From Breviolum minutum Mf 1.05b.01 (Eukaryota > Sar > Dinophyceae > Suessiales > Symbiodiniaceae): a stretch of 64,000 nt of DNA. The notes beneath the pieces are model-generated. The model saw nothing but the letters and a program-made list of their open reading frames with translations. It did no database searches and had not been told where the DNA came from. Where the stretch lies: positions 219,325 to 283,324 of the forward strand of contig DF239827.1 in assembly GCA_000507305.1 (NCBI GenBank), read 5' to 3'. Of the stretch, positions 9,781 through 21,226 are shown in pieces. The translations under genes were made by a program, and so were the position numbers. The number at the start of each line of letters is the position of its first letter. Within the stretch, counting starts at the first letter, position 1.

Positions 9781-10068
9781 AAGTAAGGCCGAGTTTTTGT
9801 TTCGTGGCTCCGGAATTCTCTTAGGACCCACACCCTTTTATATAGTTGATCGTTGGAATTTAGATCTAAGCGCACGGTTGCCCACAGTTGCCCACAGGTT
9901 CACAATGACTGATGTAACCAACAACCTTTAGCGAGGTTTACCAAGCTGATTCAATGAACCTTCTACAATGAAACACGATACGAAATAAAATTTCCTGATA
10001 CAGGTACACATAGTATACTACAACAATGTATTACATGTTTCTTCTACGGAAATACTGGGGTTGCTACA

Positions 10069-10278
10069 TTGTCATCAACCTGCCCCTGTTTGATCGGGAA
10101 AAAAGTCGTTTCTTTTCCAAGCAAAAGCACACCACCACTACCAGTTGCATATGGTCATGTTTTCACTGTGTGCGTGTCTGAAAATATAGAGGGGGACGAG
10201 GGGCCGTCAAAAAAAAATTTACGGGGTCCCCTATCCAAAAATGGATCAGTATCCATTTCCCATAGGATCCACGTATGA
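10069..10278 (+). CDS. weak exon candidate
   Basis: Open frame with CPCLIGKKVVSFPSKSTPPL and ENIEGDEGPSKKNLRGPLSK, ending inside the left arm of a family A element. The protein-like part is 10075-10250. Function unknown. Confidence 0.3.
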   Translation: MSSTCPCLIGKKVVSFPSKSTPPLPVAYGHVFTVCVSENIEGDEGPSKKNLRGPLSKNGSVSISHRIHV

Positions 10279-10352
10279 TATATATTGATATCTACATTTC
10301 ATTGATTTGTATGACACATGTTGGTAAATATACCATACATGGATCCTATGGG
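10259..10352. mobile_element. foldback element, family A
   Basis: Arms CCCATAGGATCCACGTATG and CATACATGGATCCTATGGG. The long arms and short spacer make this a clear hairpin-forming element. Confidence 0.85.
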
Positions 10353-12829
10353 TTCGGGATCCCTTTCCCTTCTTTTGGAATGGCCTTTTTGTTTCTTGTT
10401 TCAGGCGCTGGAAAAAAGATGGGCAGCAGATGGAGTTATAAATGGGGTGGGATCAACCTTATAAATGGCCTTATAAATATGTTTCCCGGAAACAAAACAA
10501 CCTACTTATTCTAGGGGTCAGCAAAAACCATTTGGAACTGGTGAGGACGGGTCCCATCTTGTAAAATCGGTTACCGTTCCACTTGGATCATCCCAGTTAG
10601 GTTCAGTGGTTTATAACCATGGTGATCGTTTCCGTCCCCCAAGGATCGGGTTGTGGGACCCCCTTTTCAAATGGCCATTCATCGCTTATAAATAGGGTTT
10701 ATAACCTCCCTCAAACTAACAGCTAGCCCCTGAAAAGCCCCTGAAAATATGTTCCATCCCAACCAAAAACGAAAAATCTCCCAAGCACCAAAATTTTCAG
10801 GTGGAAAAACTCGGCTGTTCGTTTCTTCGGGAGGATTTTTTCATTTGTAGTAAAACAACCCGTGGGAGATCGGGATGATCCAACCAGCAGCCAGGTTGGG
10901 ACCTGTGGAGGCGAGCTGTAGGGAAGAAGCTGCGGAGAAAAAACTTCATGGGTGGAAAAATCCCAACATCTAGGTTTATCTATCCCCCATACCAGTCCCA
11001 TGGGGACGAAGGGTATATTTGCATATATTTGCCTACCATGAATTTGGTTGATCTTTGATGTTTTTTTTCATGTAGGTATATAAATATACCAGTTTGTCCC
11101 ATGGATGGGTATGGGTACGAAGGTTATGATCGGCCTAGAGAGACCTGGTCATGATGGGTTCTCATCGTATGGGATATCGGATATGTGAATATAATCCTTG
11201 ATGTAATAAATATCTATATATAATACATACCCTATAAGAATCAGCTGGGACCCTCCTATAGAGGAGTTTGACTCTGTATAGCAAGGTTCTGGGATCTCCA
11301 GTCCCGGCCCCACTGGTTTTGAGATCCATGATTCTTAGGGTATATGTATATACTGTCTATAGGTTCATTCCAGCTCGGTTGTGTTTGTATCTTTTGAATC
11401 GGGTTAGGTCAAACCATTTTTTCTGCAGTTATTCTATAACACTTCGCGAATAGCTTTGTTTTCTCTACGGTGGCAATCTTGAAGAAAAGAGATACTGGTT
11501 CCATGTTAGTCTTGAAAGGTGTACTCCCAGATCATCAAATATACCTGGGTGCAAAATGCGCCATGGGTAGATCTACGACAAGTGACAAGTGTCACAGCTA
11601 TGATAGTAACATTTATAGTAGAACAAACCCTTTTGTTAAAAAACTGTCCTCAATTCGTCCAAAACTGCACATGTTTTACATCAACTGCAACACTTGTTTC
11701 CTTTGGTTGCAGTATCTTAGGAGATCATTTTCCCCTTTAAAAGAGTTGGCAAACTGAATTTCCAAGTGATTTGGACAAGTATTTCCATGTCTTTGCCTGT
11801 CCCCAAAGGGTGTCACTTTGGAAGGCAGAAGGGCGTGAGCATGACATAGCCAAGGAGACTTGACATTGGGTTCAGCCGGAAACGAAAAGTAAAAAAGGGC
11901 GCGTTTCGTGGTGTTCCATTGGTCCACGTTAAGAGGCCCAATGGATAGAGCAACGCAAAAATGCGCAAGATTGTCTGGCTGGTGCTTGGTGATGAGCAAC
12001 TGAGCAACGGATGGCCATTTTCTCACCAAATGAATTTTTTGTGGTGATTTTAGTTTTGCTGAGGGCAATCTGATGAAAATGACCCAAAAACAAATCTGGT
12101 TCTGAATTGATATCGTAAATTACCCAGGAGGGATCATCTACACCATGATGCGGCTGTCATCAAACTACCCATATCAACAGAGGATCAAACTTGATACAAA
12201 TGGAGCTCTCAAATTTCACGTGTGATTTGACAAATATAGTTGATGAATAACATCCTGCACCAGTTGACGGAGTTTCTTGTTCCATGTATACAGCTTGTTC
12301 CAAAGTATGTTGGGAGGCTAATGACCCCTGAAGTTGATGGCTGAAACCAACACATGTGAGCTCATGTATGAATTCTAGGCATGGAAAAGAGATGGGACTC
12401 GGTCGTTGCCAATAGTAGGTAGCTCTATATAGTCCATATATATATATATTTGCAATAGTATGGTTATGGGTTTATGTCAGTTTTATGTACACCCTCCATT
12501 TTGGGGATGACAATCTCCACCTTTTTGGGGTGTGACGGCGAATCAGTTGATATCCTTTAGCAGTTACACGTGTTTAAAAAACAATCCTAGCTGGTGCAGG
12601 AATTCTTCCATCAACCGCAAGATTAGTCTTGTTATTTGTTGATGTTTTGTTTATCTGTGATTTGTTTCCATTTGCTTAGGGTGAGTCGCTATTTTCTGAT
12701 ATGGTAAATCGCCATTTGAGGAGTACTTTCGATAATACTGGTACTTCTACTTGTTCTAAGCATCTTAGGTATCTTAAGCGAATCTAAGAAATAGAAGAGT
12801 CACACGTTGTGAGAATCTTATTCACCCAG
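10353..12829. other. mostly non-coding; family I, E and A fragments
   Basis: Holds a family I-like segment (10540-10712, GGGTCCCAT…GTTATAACC), family E arms near 10717-10830, and a weak family A copy near 10990-11108. Frames at 11.75-12.07 kb are open on both strands (plus: PSDLDKYFHVFACPQRVSLW; minus: 130 codons) and cannot be resolved. The pair gcaccagttgac (12258) and ctggtgcaggaattcttcca (12590) are family B-like arms. Confidence 0.4.
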
Positions 12830-12894
12830 AAAAGGGGGAAAGCCTGGAACTGCAAATTGACAACAATTTGTTGAGGAAGGAAATGTCGATCAAG
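12830..12894 (+). CDS. short internal exon, unknown protein
   Basis: Bounded by an acceptor attcacccag and a near-consensus donor AAG|GTATGTG. Read in phase 2 it gives KGESLELQIDNNLLRKEMSI, a hydrophilic helix-like segment with no stop. It ends in phase 0. Good border signals for such a small exon; partner exons are uncertain, but 13160-13274 lies in the same direction. Confidence 0.5.
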
Positions 12895-13159
12895 GTATGT
12901 GAAAAGGCACCTGCATATCCAACGTGGCGTTCCTCTCGATAATTATGTACATATGTGTGTATATAATTGTATATATACATATATATGTATGCACTAATTA
13001 ATTCACTAATATCTTATACAACATATCATACGCCATAAATACCTATATATATATGTTATTCTACATAGATTTGCATTGATTCATGATGTCTCTGAGAATT
13101 GGCCTTCCTTTTGCCACGTTTCATTCCTTTTTCTTGTTGCTTCACCTGACTTGCCGCAG

Positions 13160-13274
13160 CTTTGTTGGCCCAGAGGCCACGGGAGGGTTTTGCTTGTTAC
13201 CCTTCCCGGGGGCTGAAGGGCCGAAGTCTGCCATGGCAACGCCAGGGCAGCTGCAGATGTTCAACAAGTTGGAG
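13160..13274 (+). CDS. internal exon candidate
   Basis: Follows a pyrimidine-rich stretch and cttgccgcag. One frame reads FVGPEATGGFCLLPFPGAEG then MATPGQLQMFNKLE, with a possible donor GAG|GTTGGG at 13274. GC content rises sharply here compared with the flanks. Phase does not match 12830-12894 directly, so they may be non-adjacent exons. Confidence 0.4.
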
Positions 13275-13731
13275 GTTGGGTCCCAAGGATGTGAAGAGAG
13301 CGAAAAAAAAATCCCATCCAAAATGAGAAGCTATGAGTCTATGAGGTTGCTAATAATTAATATGTAGCAGCTCGCTATTTGGAGCAACGAAAAATAAAGA
13401 AGAATGCAGCGAACATATCCAAAGTTCGGAGAGTGGTAAAATGATTCGTTGGTTCTTTTTGGCTTGCCTCCGTTGTTTTCCATGGGATGAAATGACCCAT
13501 CTGAAAGGAGGATTTTGACAAATTTCATTGTTTTCTTGCTTATTGTCATGTGACACAAACACAAATCTTGACCCTTAGGAAGAGGATATGTTTCCTACGT
13601 GAGGGTTCCCTTAAGGTCGGGGAATGACCTACCATTCACCTGGCAAATACTGACAATATCGAGTGATTTTCTGGAAACATGATGCAGTGGGTTGGTGATA
13701 TAAATGCTACTGTATCTTTTTTCTTGTCAAA

Positions 13732-13809
13732 ATGGAGGTCGAGAAAGAGCTGCTGGGGAAAAAGTTTGAAAGAAGAGATGCAAAGGATAACATCGATATT
13801 TTTCTTTGA
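13732..13809 (+). CDS. small ORF, unknown
   Basis: ATG at 13732 reads MEVEKELLGKKFERRDAKDN and stops at TGA 13807-13809 after 25 codons. It is strongly charged and coiled-coil-like. Could be a small first or last exon. Confidence 0.3.
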   Translation: MEVEKELLGKKFERRDAKDNIDIFL

Positions 13810-14667
13810 TACCGGTCATGTTATTATGTTCCTTTGGAAGCTCACAAACTAAAGGCATGTCGCATCATGACGGCTGTTGAATCAAGTAGAATCGTAGAAA
13901 TCCCTAAAACTACAAATTGAAAAGTCACAAGAAGTCGAACTTTTGACAGCAAAAATTGTAGCTCTTTAGATGATTTTGAAACTGATTTTGGAATGGAGAG
14001 CTTGGGATGGGCCTGTTGAACTGTATCCAATCCCATCTAATTTTGACAATTGAATGGCGCTGGATTGAGCCAACGATTTTGTTTCAGATGTCCCTCTGTG
14101 AGTGACTTAGATTTGATGTCTTATATCATTTGGGACTTCTCAGTTTTTCCCAACTTGCAAAGCAACAAAGACGCACAATTCGACTCAAATACTTGTGGAT
14201 ATATTTTTATATACAACTATATTTGAATTCCCGGAACCCAAATGACCTCTATATTTGCAGGTCAACCCCTCAAAACAAGGCCTTTTCGAACCAAATGAAG
14301 GGTCATTTGGGTTCCAGGTTTATATACCTTTGTTTTAGGATGTTTTAGGAAGGTGAGCCTCAACAGATGGGTTCCACTTGCAAAAATCCCACAGTGTTGT
14401 ACCTCTTTTTTTGGGGGGGAAGGGGGGTGGGGTAACTTTGGGAGAAACTTCACAGATTGCATTTGCAACTTCACCTTTTCAAATCCTTTCACTTCACTCC
14501 TTTCAATCCATTTTTGCGGGGAGGGAAAGCCGCTGTCACCGGAACAGCGCCAAGAAAAAAAGGGTGAGGTTCTTATGGTTTGTGTCTGGGAAAGAAACGA
14601 AGAGATAGAATCGAATCATCCATGGGACAAACCATAGGAGAACGCTGAGTTTCAAAATGATAGGTTC

Positions 14668-14988
14668 ATGAGATGTTCTCAATTCCAGAAGGGCCTGATG
14701 GCGAGCGGAAGAGAATACAAGTGTGACTTGGATCTCGAGTTAGGTGCCGAAATGAACCCCCGGGTTGGACGGTTGAACACCCAAAATAGCCCCCATAATT
14801 CCGTGCGGAAGGGGTGGACACCTGAAATCCAAGAGATTTTTAGAGTTTCAAAAGGGAAGACAAAAGGTTATATAATTACCCCTGAATCACACCAAGCCTT
14901 ATTTCTGAGTGGGATGGATTACTTCAGGGGAGGGATGGTTGCACAGGCTTTTTCTTATCTGAGGGATTTTTCACCTGATCAATCATGA
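14668..14988 (+). CDS. exon candidate, unknown protein
   Basis: An open frame of 106 codons containing LMASGREYKCDLDLELGAEM and NSVRKGWTPEIQEIFRVSKG. The later part (from about 14870) is less convincing and overlaps foldback-like sequence. No family recognised. Confidence 0.35.
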   Translation: MRCSQFQKGLMASGREYKCDLDLELGAEMNPRVGRLNTQNSPHNSVRKGWTPEIQEIFRVSKGKTKGYIITPESHQALFLSGMDYFRGGMVAQAFSYLRDFSPDQS

Positions 14989-15563
14989 ACAGTGAACAGC
15001 TTGAAGATGATGTTTCCAGGGTGGTCCTGAGATTGATATTTTTGAAACACACCTATGTTGTTGGAGGATCCCAAGCCATGATATCATGATTTCTCACAGA
15101 TGTCAGTTGAGATTCGAGCCCCAAAAAAGTCCACAAAAACGACCCGGAAACCTACGGATTTGGGGGATTTTGGGGGGGCTCTACTTTGGTTGCGACCTCC
15201 CAACGATTGGATGAATGATTAATGCTTCAATTTGTGTGGTCGTTTTTGTTTGGCAGTTTAATGAACGCCAATTTGCTTGGGACAGACTCTAAGAACTTTC
15301 ATTATTGACCTCACCAAGTACTTTGCACCCAGATAACAAAGCATGCAAGTGATGTTTCTACATGTCGAATGGAATAGGGATCGTCTACGATATACTACTA
15401 TATATATCTATGTACTTATGACGCATTAAGAAATATGCAGGCAGAGTGTGTATATTTATGCAGAAAAATAGACATATGTCTAATGTATGGAGTATATAAC
15501 AATAAACATACATAAACATTATAATACAGTATATTGCCTGATTTTCCTCCTTGAATCTGTAGG

Positions 15564-15716
15564 ATACATCATGTTTTCCATCCAGTCCAACCTGACGCAA
15601 AAATGCTCAGACTGAGGGTCCCAGATGAGAAGGTCTCCAATGCCGTGGTGCTACACACCTGGTTAGAGGATCACACCCTTGGGAACCTCCTACGAATGGA
15701 GCTGCTTCGCAACGAG
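15564..15716 (+). CDS. RPB11: RPB11 exon with dimerisation motif
   Basis: The likely acceptor is gaatctgtag before 15564. The exon reads MLRLRVPDEKVSNAVVLHTW into EDHTLGNLLRMELLRNE. EDHTLGN is the hallmark of RPB11/AC19 and archaeal subunit L. The 3' border follows GAG at 15716; the next bases are GCCAATTT, so the intron starts GC. The 5' limit of the exon is less sure. Confidence 0.85.
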
Positions 15717-17520
15717 GCCAATTTACCAAGCTCAAGGGATCCATGGTACATGCAGACCATAATAGGAAGATATCATAAACCATTCATGGACCGGCAAATG
15801 TACCATTGTCCCATCGATCCTACCAGGTCCTACAGCATTTTGCTTGGCATGTTGCCTTCATCAATCCTTTTGTCGCTCCCTCAACTTCGGGTTTACGAAT
15901 GTTGCTAAGACTTGCCTACTTAGTCAAACGTAGCAACGGAAAACCCATGATTTCTGTGGTATTTACCTTGGAAAGTTGGCAATGTTCCATGGAACCTTTC
16001 CATTTGTACTTGTGGTACAAACCAAAATGATTCGCAATAACACCCAAAATAATGTATCATATACAAGAAGCCGTCTGAAGCTGCCCGTATATCATCTCCA
16101 AATATGCTAACAACTTGGGGTCCGCTATCTTGGTATCACCATGGTAGATTCCCGGCAGGCCGTGCTCTTTGCAGGTTACAAGGTACCACATCCATTGCAG
16201 CTTGGTGATGTTTTGGTTCCAACCCACAGAAATTTGACATAGATACCAAAACTACCAGGTATCATTAAATTGGGACCCATTGGATTGGTAATTTTGGAGG
16301 ATTTCTCTCATAGTAGTGCATTGTTTGGGTTGGTAATATAATGATCCCTGGAATGTATAAACTGGTTTGATATTTGGAAGGAACATTTCTTTTCCAACAC
16401 TCATCATTTCAAAAGTCTCCATGTTTCATTGGGGGTGTATTTGGCGAGCTCTCAGTTGGTCAGTGATTACCCCCACATTTTTGACATACTCAAAGAATGC
16501 AAAAATGTGTGGCAATTTTGAGTGAGTTGCATAGTGTTTTGGCCTCAGTTTGAGCATTGACAGGCGGTTCAGGCAATGAAATCCAGCTCTGTTATCATGT
16601 CATCATACTTAGAAGTCACCAGGCTTATAAAGTACTACATAAACCATTTGAGGTCCAACTTGTGATAACTTGTGAGTTGAAGATGACAACATCAAAATCG
16701 AAGACACTTATAGACTTGAATTCAATACGAATCTGTCAACAGAAACATCCACATTGCTTGGCAAATCTTTGCTAGTCCCTGAAAAAAACGCAGAGCCCAA
16801 TTGAATTTGGTGGGGTGGGGTTTTTTCAAGGTAACTCACTAGCAATGAACAATGTAGCTCACTAAAAGTTGAACCTTTAGCAGAGGACCTAAGTTTTGCC
16901 GAGGAACCACATGATCGAACTGCGGGTACAAACGACTCCTGCCATCCAGCCGGAGGTGCTCCAAGTGAGGTTTGATGGTCCGTTTCCTGAAAAATAAATC
17001 TTACGTTTTTGGTGAAGAAATTGTGAATAGTAAGCTTGGCCTTCACTGTGGTTCAGATGGCCTTTTTTAGTGTTTTAGTTTTGTTTTGTATTTGCTTCCT
17101 TTTAGTATAGCATGAATCTAGAGACTATATTTAGGGATGCGTGAGTTTGAGATTGACTTTAAAGTTACGAATGCCTGAGATCTTCCAAGCGAAGTGGTGA
17201 TATCATGTATGTCTATCATGTTTGAATCTTCACCCTGCACAGTTGGGGGCGATGATTCAATTTGAGCGCTTATTTTTGTGTACTGGCTAAGGTTCACCAT
17301 ATGTATCGTATCATCAACCACATGTACAAGTTCAACGAATCTTATTGCATCCCACCTACCACCTACCACCCCACTAGCCGCTGGTCGCCGCCAGGGTGCC
17401 TTGCGACATGCGGTGCAGAATCTTCAAAGTGAGTGTAGCTCCATGTTGGATCAGTTTGATGAGGCCAAGCCACCCTCCGTCGGGAAGGGGTACAAATGTT
17501 GGACCCCCTGTAGAATCTAG
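15564..17520 (+). CDS. RPB11: RNA polymerase II subunit RPB11, split gene
   Basis: Encodes the small RNA polymerase II core subunit that dimerises with RPB3 in the nucleus. Four blocks in order match the family: NAVVLHTWLEDHTLGNLLRM (dimerisation motif), AVLFAGYKVPHPLQ, VQLVITCE (matching the FKLRIQTTE strand of yeast RPB11), and GALRHAVQNLQSECSSMLDQ (C-terminal helix), ending in TAG at 17518-17520. VLFAGYKVPHPL favours RPB11 over the paralogue AC19, which has a different sequence there. Family length is about 115-120 residues; the blocks here total roughly 120. The start codon lies upstream of the first exon and was not found. The first intron begins GC, a known dinoflagellate feature. The third exon is the least certain. 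Confidence 0.88.
16159..16200 (+). CDS. RPB11: RPB11 exon, conserved VLFAGYKVPHPL block
   Basis: After ttcccggcag the sequence reads AVLFAGYKVPHPLQ, the most conserved block of RPB11, and it continues the previous exon in phase 0 (LLRNE + AVLF). The intron 15717-16158 therefore runs GC to AG and is followed by G. The 3' border is not a clear GT, and CTTGGTGATG follows. Confidence 0.85.
16623..16676 (+). CDS. RPB11: RPB11 exon with the beta-strand block (borders uncertain)
   Basis: VQLVITCE (16653-16676) fits the strand that follows the PHPL block. If the exon instead starts after gtcaccag at 16622, it reads AYKVLHKPFEVQLVITCE, which repeats the sense of the previous exon (AGYKVPHPLQ). Either only 16653-16676 is used, or there is a second, diverged version of the motif. 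The downstream donor is not evident. Confidence 0.55.
17395..17520 (+). CDS. RPB11: RPB11 3'-terminal exon
   Basis: Starts after ctggtcgccgccag and reads GALRHAVQNLQSECSSMLDQ, then FDEAKPPSVGKGYKCWTP, to TAG. The pattern A..A...L..E...L...F is the C-terminal helix of RPB11. The tail after DEAKPP is longer than in yeast or human and not conserved. Confidence 0.8.
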   Translation, partial: GALRHAVQNLQSECSSMLDQFDEAKPPSVGKGYKCWTPCRI

Positions 17521-17574
17521 AAAGGGGTTCATTAACAAGTCACATTGATAGAACAGAAAAAAAACAAAAAATGT

Positions 17575-17669
17575 ATACCCTCCTGGGAACTAACATATCC
17601 CATCCAAAGGCAGTTGGGAAGATGAATTTCCTTTCCCATTGGTGGATATGTTAGTTCCCTGGAGCGTAT
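17575..17669. mobile_element. foldback element, family D
   Basis: Arms TACCCTCCTGGGAACTAACA and TATGTTAGTTCCCTGGAGCG. The centre contains GGGAAGATGAATTTCC. Copies: 18.09, 40.13, 53.03 and 54.69 kb. Confidence 0.8.
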
Positions 17670-17910
17670 ATAGGAGAACTCTGGGGATTTTTTTCTTTCC
17701 GCAGAATTAGTTGAGTGTTTCTGTGCAACGTTTTTTCCATTTGCGCAACGAGGCAACGAGGTGAACTTTTCTGAACCAACCCAGTAGTTCCCCAGAGTAG
17801 TCCTAGGAAACTTGTACCAAACGCGCATGTTTTAGGCGTTTTTTTTGCATGGCACATCTAAATCTACTTCGAGATGGCTGGGTGTCTAGAAGTGCGGAAT
17901 CAAAATCAGA

Positions 17911-18013
17911 TACACCCTGGAAGATAAACGTGGAACCTACAAATCACCCATTTAAAAAGGAAAATCATCTTCCATTTCACCATTTTCAGGTTCTATGTTA
18001 ATCTTCGGGGGGT
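17911..18013. mobile_element. foldback element, family F
   Basis: TACACCCTGGAAGATAAACG on the left, TTCTATGTTAATCTTCGGG on the right. Same architecture as 6157-6260. Confidence 0.75.
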
Positions 18014-18087
18014 GGAAGGGGGGAAGCTAACCAGCCACCAGGTTATAGGAGCCATCTGGTGTTCCTTCACATCTTAGTTATGAATAC

Positions 18088-18179
18088 CTAGTGGGAACTA
18101 ACATATCCCCTACCCAAGGTATATTTGAAGATGAATTTTCCTTTTCCCGTTTGGTGAGATATCTTAGTTCCCCGGAGGA
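18088..18179. mobile_element. foldback element, family D
   Basis: CTAGTGGGAACTAACATATC on the left and GATATCTTAGTTCCCCGGAG on the right, with central GAAGATGAATTTTCC. Confidence 0.75.
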
Positions 18180-18322
18180 TATCTTTCAACTACATGGTGT
18201 CTCCTTCATTTTATTTGGCACGCCGGTACGCCAACTTTCTCATGCCACACTGCCGTTGGGTTTGAATCTGATGATATACCCAATCAACCAGCAGGCAAAG
18301 ATTACCACCATGGAAAAAAAAT

Positions 18323-18440
18323 TACACCCCTGAAAATTAATGAAAAATAACATTGAGCCTAAAATGTTCCTTGGAAAAGGGGTTCCACATCGACCCAAAC
18401 CACGAATTTTGGGTTTCCATGTCAATTGTCGGCGGTGTAT
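18323..18440. mobile_element. foldback element, family F (diverged)
   Basis: TACACCCCTGAAAATTAATG and TCCATGTCAATTGTCGGCGG are imperfect inverted arms with a family F-like spacer. Confidence 0.6.
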
Positions 18441-18621
18441 GTGATAGTTGTTTCTGGTCAAAGTTTTGTCAGGTCCGGTGATGGATCTTCCCCAAGAGGT
18501 AATTTGTATAGTGGATACCCGTGGCTTCTATCATCGGATTTTCAGTTGATCGGTGCGACATTGTCTATGATCTAGAATAGTTCAGGCACAGAATAGGATG
18601 AACAGCTAAAGGACCTAATTA

Positions 18622-18655
18622 CCCATAGGATGGTATAATACATGGATCCTATGGG
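18622..18655. mobile_element. minimal family A hairpin
   Basis: CCCATAGGATGG…CATGGATCCTATGGG: almost only the arms remain, with a short TATAATA spacer. Probably an internal deletion of family A. Confidence 0.7.
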
Positions 18656-20054
18656 TTAGATAGATGCTTGCCATTTGGTGAACTATTTAGGCAAACTATT
18701 TCACGACCTTACGCCCTGTAGTTTGAGCCTGTTTGTTTGTCCCTCCAACAATCCAATTTGGAATACTTCAGCTTGGGGACGTATTTTGGCTTAACATAGG
18801 ATACCAAAGTCTTGTTTGAAAAATCGGCATAATTTGTTCCATCAAGTTCCTGATGTTAAACTCGTTTGGGCGGTCACATACTCTTTATGCAAGTTTGACG
18901 TGGATACCCATTCTGAGTTACCTTATCCAAAGCATCCATTTTGTGAGTATCCAATGTTTTGCCTTTCTATTGTACACTGTTTCTTAGGCTGACATGGCAA
19001 GGGAAAGTTTATGATTTGACAACTCTTCATGGTAAGATGGATCTCAATTGCCAGGTTGGTTCTTAAGGTTTAAAAGGTACTTCACCCAAAAACAACTTGC
19101 GGCTGGAGAATGTCAATCAGCTTTTGGAAGACGGACTACATATATATATATATATGTGAATACATGTATATATATATATATACATACATGTATATATGTA
19201 AAAACCTTTTCATTTGTGTGGTGAGCTTTTTGAGATTTCATTTTTGTGGGTTGCGCCTGTCGGGGGATCAAAAACTGCAAGCAGGGCGTCCGGCGCTTGG
19301 GTGGTGTCGAAGCGCGACCTGATGTAGAAATGTCCCCTGAGCCCGAGATGATGGAGCTGTTTGCGATGGGATGGGACGGTTGGAGTTGAGTTCGTTTGAT
19401 TCCTAATGAAAAATTAGAATGATTTTGATGTGCAATATAACCATTAAACATTACCCATAGCTACATTTGGTTCATCTTTATGGTAAATGTAAGTAGATAT
19501 ACATGGATCCTATTAGGGAAGTTGACACAAAAAACTGTCCAGAATTTGGATGTAGGTGTAGATATAACCAAACCCTCTTTGCTCATTTCATTCTATATAG
19601 TTTCCTGGATTCACGGGCTCAATGATAACACATGTGTTTAACAAATATGATGAAGGTAAGGTTATAACCCAGTTACTAGCCATGTACTAACTTCCTGGGA
19701 CATCCAAGTAGTAGCTTGAACAAATCCAAGTAATCTGTAGACTTTTCATCTCGCAGCCGTTATGTTGAATTCCACTGTGAGACTTGTCCATTAAAACACC
19801 CCCAAAAACGCTGGCTCCACCTTTCCAGAAACATCGTCCTTTTGCTTGTCTTTCCTTGTTGATTTGTTGATGGTTTCTACCTAGCTGCTTACTATCTTTT
19901 ACCATAGTGAATGCAAAACACCGGCCGAGTGAATTTAATTTCCACCCGTAGAATTTAAAGCTCAGGAGGGACTGGAGGATCCTGCTGACCCAACGGACCC
20001 AAAAAATTGTCACTGTAACATTGCATGAGAGTGGCCGACCCAACTTCGGTGCAA
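18656..20054. other. no firm gene; TA palindrome and family A copy
   Basis: A family A element lies at 19454-19516. At 19139-19200 there is a long ATATAT/ACATGTATAT self-complementary tract. A minus frame 20043-19687 (118 codons) is open but not convincing. Confidence 0.4.
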
Positions 20055-20159
20055 TACTGTTGATGGAAGAAATCCTGCACCAGTTGATAGGTAGGTTATC
20101 CCATTATTTACAGGGTTTTATACATCCCATGTGGTGCAGGATTTCTTCCATCAACAGTA
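20055..20159. mobile_element. foldback element, family B
   Basis: Very clear arms: TACTGTTGATGGAAGAAATC / GATTTCTTCCATCAACAGTA and inner CCTGCACCA / TGGTGCAGG. The spacer carries ATCCCATTATTTACAGGG. Copies at 46.9, 47.5, 57.4 and 61.3 kb. Confidence 0.9.
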
Positions 20160-20279
20160 TGAAGGAGTTTTGTTACCGGATAATAACTACCCTCCAAATG
20201 TGGGATGCAATAACTGTACATTCAAACCACAAAACCTGGGGTGACGAAACCCTTCGTGCAGGTGTGAACAAAAAAAATT

Positions 20280-20404
20280 ACCCTCCCTGAAACTAACACT
20301 AAAAGATCTAAAAAGCGCCTGAAAATGGATGGTTGGAAGAGGACTAATTTCCTTTTGGGTTTGGGCCTATTTTCAGGGTCAAGCTGTTAGTTTTAGGCAG
20401 AGTA
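20280..20404. mobile_element. foldback element, family E
   Basis: ACCCTCCCTGAAACTAACAC on the left, GCTGTTAGTTTTAGGCAGAG on the right. The inner blocks CCTGAAAATGGATGGTTGGA and TTTTCAGG are shared with other copies. A second right arm follows at 20414-20445. Confidence 0.75.
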
Positions 20405-20519
20405 TGTTTTTTTCAGTTTCAAGCTGTTCGTTTTAGGGAGAGTAATGAAACTCCGGAGAAATTGCGAATCTTTCTCCAATAGAGTGTTGTAGAACTGGCC
20501 CCCCCCATGTTCTTTTTGT

Positions 20520-20665
20520 TGGAAAGGTCAACAAATGGACACTTAGAGTTCAACTGGTAGGTGCATGTGACCCCAAAATGTCGTTGCTGGCGGTTGCCAG
20601 TACAGACAAGCTTCCCAAAATGACTCTGAATTCTGCAAGTTTCCACCCATTCACTCAGATACAGT
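20520..20665 (+). CDS. exon candidate (strand uncertain)
   Basis: The plus frame reads VNKWTLRVQLVGACDPKMSL then LAVASTDKLPKMTLNSAS to TGA. The minus strand 20724-20419 is open for 101 codons (NTFLEDTRISLYLSEWVETC). Both look protein-like and neither has decisive splice borders. Confidence 0.3.
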
Positions 20666-21226
20666 GATATTCTTGTATCCTCCAGGAAAGTATTACAACC
20701 CCTTGAAGATTGGCCGGGCCCCAAAAAGAAGTTTCATTTGTTTGAACCAACCATTGATTTTCAGGGGCAAGCTGTTGGTTTCAGGCAGCGTATCATGTTA
20801 GTGTTTTTTCAACTTTGTGAATTAATGGCAATGTATAGACACAAACAGACAGAAAAACAAAACTCCTCCCCCAAAATTGGCCAACACAGACATCTAAATT
20901 TTGAGTCGAACACTCCCCCGAGATTGAAGATGATTTGTGGGACTTAGTCCACAACCCTAGCAAGTGCGATGTTTGCTCTTAGTTTGAAGATGTTTGAAGG
21001 GGATTTTTGTCCAAATCCAAAACCCTACTCCTCCGAAAACTGACATATCTCCTGAAAAATCATGGTTGGAAGACAATCCTTTCCGTTTGGGGTCCAGTCC
21101 TTTTTTCAGGTGAAAAATGTGAAAACAAAAAATCAGCCGTGATCTCAAGTCACTAGTGGTTTTCCTGGAGATCCATCCCAGAACCCAAACAAAAAACAAG
21201 CAAATTCAAACAACCTCTCCTCTTTT

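Noticed and set aside
11676-12068. 130-codon minus frame
   Set aside because: A plus frame over the same bases is equally protein-like and no splice borders decide; left uncalled.
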